Assembly: GCA_021404785.1 (NCBI GenBank)
Contig: QWHH01000017.1
Coordinates: 1-54,195 of the forward strand
From: Lysobacterales bacterium PRO7
GTDB taxonomy: Bacteria > Pseudomonadota > Gammaproteobacteria > Xanthomonadales > Rhodanobacteraceae
Direction of reading: 5' to 3'
Length of the DNA stretch: 54,195 nucleotides
Under the pieces are notes generated by a model, which was not told where the DNA came from, ran no database searches, and saw nothing but the letters and a program-made list of their open reading frames with translations. Positions within the stretch are counted from its first letter, which is position 1. Each line of letters opens with the position of its first letter. Position numbers and translations under genes: made by a program. Positions 50,676 to 54,195 of the stretch are shown piece after piece.

Positions 50676-53600
50676 TCAGATCGCCCAGCGCCGGGTGGAA
50701 TCGCCGCCGAGTTCCGCCGCAACGTCCACGAAGCCGAGCCGGTGCGCCACTTCGCGCGGCGTGCGCTCAAGCAGGTCCCGCGCAGAACGATCCGCGCCTA
50801 CCTTGAGCAGCGCGCGCGCAGGCAAGAGCAGGCCGTGCATCGCGCAGGCGTGCAGCGGCCCGACGCCGCGTTCATCCTGCACGTCGATCCCTGCACCGTG
50901 TCCACGCAATACCTCGAGCAGGCCGAGCAGCGCCTTCTGGTCTGCGCCACTGCGTGGCGGTGCGTGTGCGCCGAGCAGGATCAGCAATGGGGTCTGTCCA
51001 TCGGCGTTGCGCGCATCGACGGTGGCGCCGGCATCCAGCAGCATTTCGAACAGACGTCGCGCCGCCTGCGCATCGCCTCCGGCGAATGCGAATTGTGCGG
51101 CGGCGTGCAGCGGGCGCATGCCGAGTGCGTCGGCGCCATCTGCCTGAGCAGCGTGCGCAAGCAGTACTTCGGTGGCTTCCACATCGCCGCGTCCTGCCGC
51201 CGCCATCAGCGCCGTGCGGTCGCCGGCCAGTGGCTGGTCGACGCTGGCGCCACGCGCGATCAGCAATTCCATGATGTCCTTGTGGCCCGCAGCCAGCGCC
51301 GAGCTCAACGCCGTTGCGCCATCGCCTGCCGCGTGCGCAGGATTCGCGCCCCGATCGAGCAGTAACGCAACGACCTGTGCTTGCCCGCGTCCGGCCGCAT
51401 GCAGCAAGGCGCTGGCGCCGTAGCCGTCGATGGCATCCACAGGCAGTCCCAATTCCAGCAACTTGCCCACCGCATCCGCGTCGCCGATGGAAGCCGCAGC
51501 GATGGTGTCAGTGCCGCGCAAGCGCCGGCACGGCAACTTCCAGGCTGGCCAATTCAGCCAACGCTGTACGCCGGATTGTCCGCGCGCCAGAGCCGTTCCG
51601 AGCGGGGTTTCATTATTGCTCGCGCGCACTTCCGGGTCAGCGCCGGCGCGCAGCAGCATCTTGATAGCTGCTTCGCAGGCCGCTGCCGGTGCCACAAGCG
51701 CGGAGAACAAAGGCGTGCGGCCATGCCGGTCGCGTGCCTGCGGATCGGCGCCACCGTCGAGCAAGCGCTTGGCAAGGTCGAGCCAACCGTGGGCAATCGC
51801 GAGCATGAGTGGCGTCCTGCCGTCGGCTTCAGCGCGGAAGACCTCGGCTCCGCGATCGACGAGGATCAATGCAAGGGTTTGCGCGTCCGCACCGGCGGCG
51901 TCTGCTGCGCAGCCGGTGCACAGTTGCGCGATGGCATTCGTGCCCGCAGGCTGCACGCCGGCATCGACCAGATCGCGCGCGGCCCGGATTCCGGCTGGCA
52001 GACAGGCGATGGCATGCTGCAAGAGCGTGCTGCCTTCCAGGCTCGTGTTCGGGTCCAGGCCATGCTGGAGAAGCCAGCGCCGCGGCGCCGCATCCGCATG
52101 CACGATCAATTCGACAAACAGCTGTGCAAGCGTTGCTGCCGGCCACTCACGAACGCACACAGAAAATCCATCGACAATATGCCAATGCCCAAAGCGCAAC
52201 GCATCGAGTAAATGCGCGGGGGAGTCGTTCGCGTGTGTTTGCGCCGGCGCAATGCCGGGCTGGTTTGCCGGGCGCGGAAAATCCGGATCGATCAAGGCGA
52301 CGATATTCCAGCGTCCGGCAGCGGCCGCGCACTCCACGGCGCGTCTTCCATCCTTTCCGACAAGTTGGCGTGAGATGCCCAGGGCAAGCAGTCTCTTTAC
52401 GGTTTCTTCGCCAGCGCGCAACGACTGCGCGGCGATCGTGAGCGCACTGCGCCCGGCCACATCGACGGCGTCCGGCGGCGGCCGTTGCGCGATCAATACA
52501 TCGAGCACGGCGTGTGCATCGGCACGAGCGGCTTCCATCAATGCGGTGGTTCCTTGCGCATCGGCGAGGTCTACACGCGCACCCGCCTCGATCAGCGCAC
52601 TGGCAATCGCGGTGTGCCCGTGCAATGCCGCCGCCATCAGTGCGGTACGCTGCATGACATCGCGGACATCCACGCGCGCCTTGCGCTTGAGCAGCATGCG
52701 TACGCCTTGCTCGTCATCTTCCTCGACGGATGCCGCCGCGATCAACGCGGGCTGTCCCGGCCCGTTTTCGATCTTGGCGCCACGATCGAGCAGGAATCGA
52801 ACGAGCTCCCAGTTTGCGGCTTCGCAAGCACGCGCCAATGGCGACTGACCTTCGCGGTTGATGGCGTCGATACGCGCGCCAGCATCACACAACAATGCGG
52901 CGACGACAGGAGTTGTGCTCATTGCCGCGTGATGCAGGGGCGTGTTGCCTTCTGCATCCGCACAATTCGGGGTAGCGCCATTGGTGAGCAGCGTCATCAC
53001 GGCATCCGGTCGGCCATCGCGGCTGTCGCGTGTTGCCGCGATCAGCAGCGGCAACCCCGCATGTATTTGATGCAGATTCGCACCCTTCGCAATGAAGCCG
53101 CGCAAAAGACGATTGTCCGGGCTGAGTACGGCCAGCACCAAGGCACTGCGCTGGTCGCGTTCGCCCGCCGGCGGAACGCCATCGGGATTGGCGCCGTGTT
53201 CGAGTGCAGACAACGCAAGCTGAGTCTGGCCAGCACGCACGCAGCGCAACAGCATGGCGTCGAGATCTTCGACGCCGAGGCTGACGGGCGCGATGTCCGG
53301 CGTGCGCTCGTATATTTCATCCGCAGCCATCGTTGCCGCCGTTGGCTGCGCAGATTCACCACGTGCGCGTTGGCGGTCGTCGAGAACCGCTACCGCGCTG
53401 CGCTGGAGAACCACCCAGATCAGCGGCAAAGCCGCCACCGCATATGCACCAAGCGTAATTGGTCGAGTGTCCGGCGAAATCGGCATACCAAATCCTGCCA
53501 ATGCAAGCGCGCCCTGAGCCAGTGCCAGCAGGGCGATCGCAGCCAGCAGTCCATGGCCAAAGAACAATTCGTTGTCAGCGGTCAGTTTCCATGCCTCGGC

Positions 53601-54050
53601 CAGAACCCCATCCGACTGCATCACGCCAACAGCGCGCGCGCGCCGGTGTCGAGCGCCCATGGCGGCCAAGCCATAGGCTGGCCAGATGCGCCACAGCAGC
53701 AGCAAGGCAAGTACCGTAGCCGCCGAGACGACCAGCACTTGCCCCAGTGAAATGGCTCCACGCAATTCATGCAGCGGGTATCCCAGCAAGATTGCACTGA
53801 GCAAGGTATAGCCGCAAAGCAACCCGAAGAACACGAATGCGCCGCGCCACGTATCACGCCAACTCTCGTTCCGGCGCAATTGCGCGAAGCTGCTGATAAC
53901 CACCGAACCGGCAGCATCGGCAACCAACAGTGCGAGAAGCGACAGGACGCCGGTAGTGAAAGCGGCAGTCAGATATCCGGCAAGTACGATGACAAGGCTG
54001 GCGATGATCGATCTTGCATTGTCCGCCCAAGGCAATCGTCTTTTCGGCAT
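50676..54050 (-). CDS. Large membrane-anchored ankyrin-repeat protein
   Basis: 1124 residues. About five or six transmembrane helices lie in residues 10-245 (IIASLVIVLAGYLTAAFTTGVLSLLALLVADAAG and others). From about 280 to the end there are some 20 ankyrin repeats, for example NTPLHHAAMSTTPVVAALLCDAGARIDAIN and RTALMAAAGRGDVEATEVLLAHAAQADG. The repeat array faces one side of the inner membrane and should bind proteins; partners are unknown. ATG 54050 is chosen; the frame to 54104 runs into the rRNA terminator. It converges with the antiporter gene, 11 bp between stops. Confidence 0.9.
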   Translation of the reverse strand: MPKRRLPWADNARSIIASLVIVLAGYLTAAFTTGVLSLLALLVADAAGSVVISSFAQLRRNESWRDTWRGAFVFFGLLCGYTLLSAILLGYPLHELRGAISLGQVLVVSAATVLALLLLWRIWPAYGLAAMGARHRRARAVGVMQSDGVLAEAWKLTADNELFFGHGLLAAIALLALAQGALALAGFGMPISPDTRPITLGAYAVAALPLIWVVLQRSAVAVLDDRQRARGESAQPTAATMAADEIYERTPDIAPVSLGVEDLDAMLLRCVRAGQTQLALSALEHGANPDGVPPAGERDQRSALVLAVLSPDNRLLRGFIAKGANLHQIHAGLPLLIAATRDSRDGRPDAVMTLLTNGATPNCADAEGNTPLHHAAMSTTPVVAALLCDAGARIDAINREGQSPLARACEAANWELVRFLLDRGAKIENGPGQPALIAAASVEEDDEQGVRMLLKRKARVDVRDVMQRTALMAAALHGHTAIASALIEAGARVDLADAQGTTALMEAARADAHAVLDVLIAQRPPPDAVDVAGRSALTIAAQSLRAGEETVKRLLALGISRQLVGKDGRRAVECAAAAGRWNIVALIDPDFPRPANQPGIAPAQTHANDSPAHLLDALRFGHWHIVDGFSVCVREWPAATLAQLFVELIVHADAAPRRWLLQHGLDPNTSLEGSTLLQHAIACLPAGIRAARDLVDAGVQPAGTNAIAQLCTGCAADAAGADAQTLALILVDRGAEVFRAEADGRTPLMLAIAHGWLDLAKRLLDGGADPQARDRHGRTPLFSALVAPAAACEAAIKMLLRAGADPEVRASNNETPLGTALARGQSGVQRWLNWPAWKLPCRRLRGTDTIAAASIGDADAVGKLLELGLPVDAIDGYGASALLHAAGRGQAQVVALLLDRGANPAHAAGDGATALSSALAAGHKDIMELLIARGASVDQPLAGDRTALMAAAGRGDVEATEVLLAHAAQADGADALGMRPLHAAAQFAFAGGDAQAARRLFEMLLDAGATVDARNADGQTPLLILLGAHAPPRSGADQKALLGLLEVLRGHGAGIDVQDERGVGPLHACAMHGLLLPARALLKVGADRSARDLLERTPREVAHRLGFVDVAAELGGDSTRRWAI

Positions 54051-54102
54051 CTTGCTTGCGAATCGGGAACTGGCAGGCGCGAGTATATCGGCACGCGCAA
54101 AC

Positions 54103-54133
54103 AAAAACCCCCTGATCTTGCGACCAGGGGGTT
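54103..54133 (-). terminator. rRNA operon terminator
   Basis: AACCCCCTG (minus strand 54133-54125) pairs with CAGGGGGTT (54114-54106), a perfect 9-bp stem with a 10-nt loop, then TTTTT (54107-54103). It lies about 10 nt after the 5S end. Confidence 0.92.
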
Positions 54134-54142
54134 GGGTAAAGT

Positions 54143-54195
54143 GCTCAGCAATGACCTACTCTCACATGGCTTAAGCCACACTACCATCGGCGCGG
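54143..54195 (-). rRNA. rrf: 5S ribosomal RNA, 3' part
   Basis: The minus strand reads CCGCGCCGATGGTAGTGTGG, then a short CTTAAGCCATG stem, GAGAGTAGGTCATTGC and the 3' end. This is the standard 3' half of bacterial 5S rRNA. The 5' half and the 23S/16S genes lie beyond the right edge. The exact 3' end is estimated to within a few bases. Confidence 0.93.

Noticed and set aside
52485-53750. 421-codon plus-strand frame opposite the ankyrin gene
   Set aside because: Antisense of ankyrin repeats; repeats explain its regularity.
1-54142. tRNA genes
   Set aside because: No intergenic segment showed the TTCGA-NTCC arm with a matching acceptor stem.
1-54195. CRISPR array, prophage, transposase or integrase genes
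   Set aside because: No regularly spaced repeats and no recombinase or phage structural protein could be found in any frame.

Overview
The window is a GC-rich (about 63-65% by eye) chromosomal segment of a gammaproteobacterium. Gene content and protein style point to the Xanthomonadales, probably Rhodanobacteraceae or Lysobacteraceae: pteridine reductase next to folK/folB/tsaD, rpsU-yqeY-dnaG, a complete aa3-type oxidase locus, GspA/GspB, a large ankyrin protein beside an rRNA operon, and secreted proteins ending in InlB-like repeats. This placement is inference; no 16S is visible.

Layout. 1-2130: start of a long secreted protein running off the left edge. 2303-6110: methyltransferase, pteridine reductase and the translationally coupled tsaD-folB-folK operon. 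6089-9390: rpsU, yqeY, pspC-like, dnaG and a cold-shock gene, with terminators. 9430-9606: a 58-residue lysine-rich ORF. 9672-14263: a coupled pair made of a SIR2-like/TIR protein and an nSTAND-type ATPase with membrane anchor and helical-repeat tail, the best candidate for an undescribed defence or signalling system. 14365-19701: tightly packed operon of glutathione peroxidase, GcvT-like protein, two FAD oxidoreductase paralogues and a SnoaL/NTF2-like lipoprotein.

19742-30782: respiratory block for an aa3 cytochrome c oxidase (coxB, coxA, a 43-residue membrane protein, ctaG, coxC, SURF1, an assembly-like protein, ctaA, ctaB). It is interrupted between ctaA and ctaB by a roughly 2.8 kb lower-GC island carrying a PIG-V-like glycosyltransferase and a secreted glycoside-hydrolase-like gene. 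The island is flanked by 23-bp direct repeats that lie in ctaB coding sequence; a decapitated ctaB 5' end remains next to ctaA. 30908-34069: putA. 34093-35878: accessory pocket with a GIY-YIG/T5orf172 protein, a repeat-like segment and a toxin-antitoxin pair.

35968-43142: gspA-gspB-rhomboid on the plus strand facing ctpA-envC-gpmI on the minus strand. 43234-48778: VNGSI-repeat exported protein, M28 lipoprotein peptidase, membrane protein, GNAT, RLAN/ATP-grasp RimK-like ligase and a small two-helix membrane protein. 48865-54050: Kef-type antiporter and an 1124-residue membrane-anchored ankyrin protein. The window ends inside a minus-strand 5S rRNA with its terminator.

Many neighbours overlap by ATGA, TGATG, TTGA or GTGA, so most blocks can be read as true operons. 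Start codons are often GTG or TTG; where I moved a start, the reason is given. Function calls rest on motif recognition by eye, not on searches.
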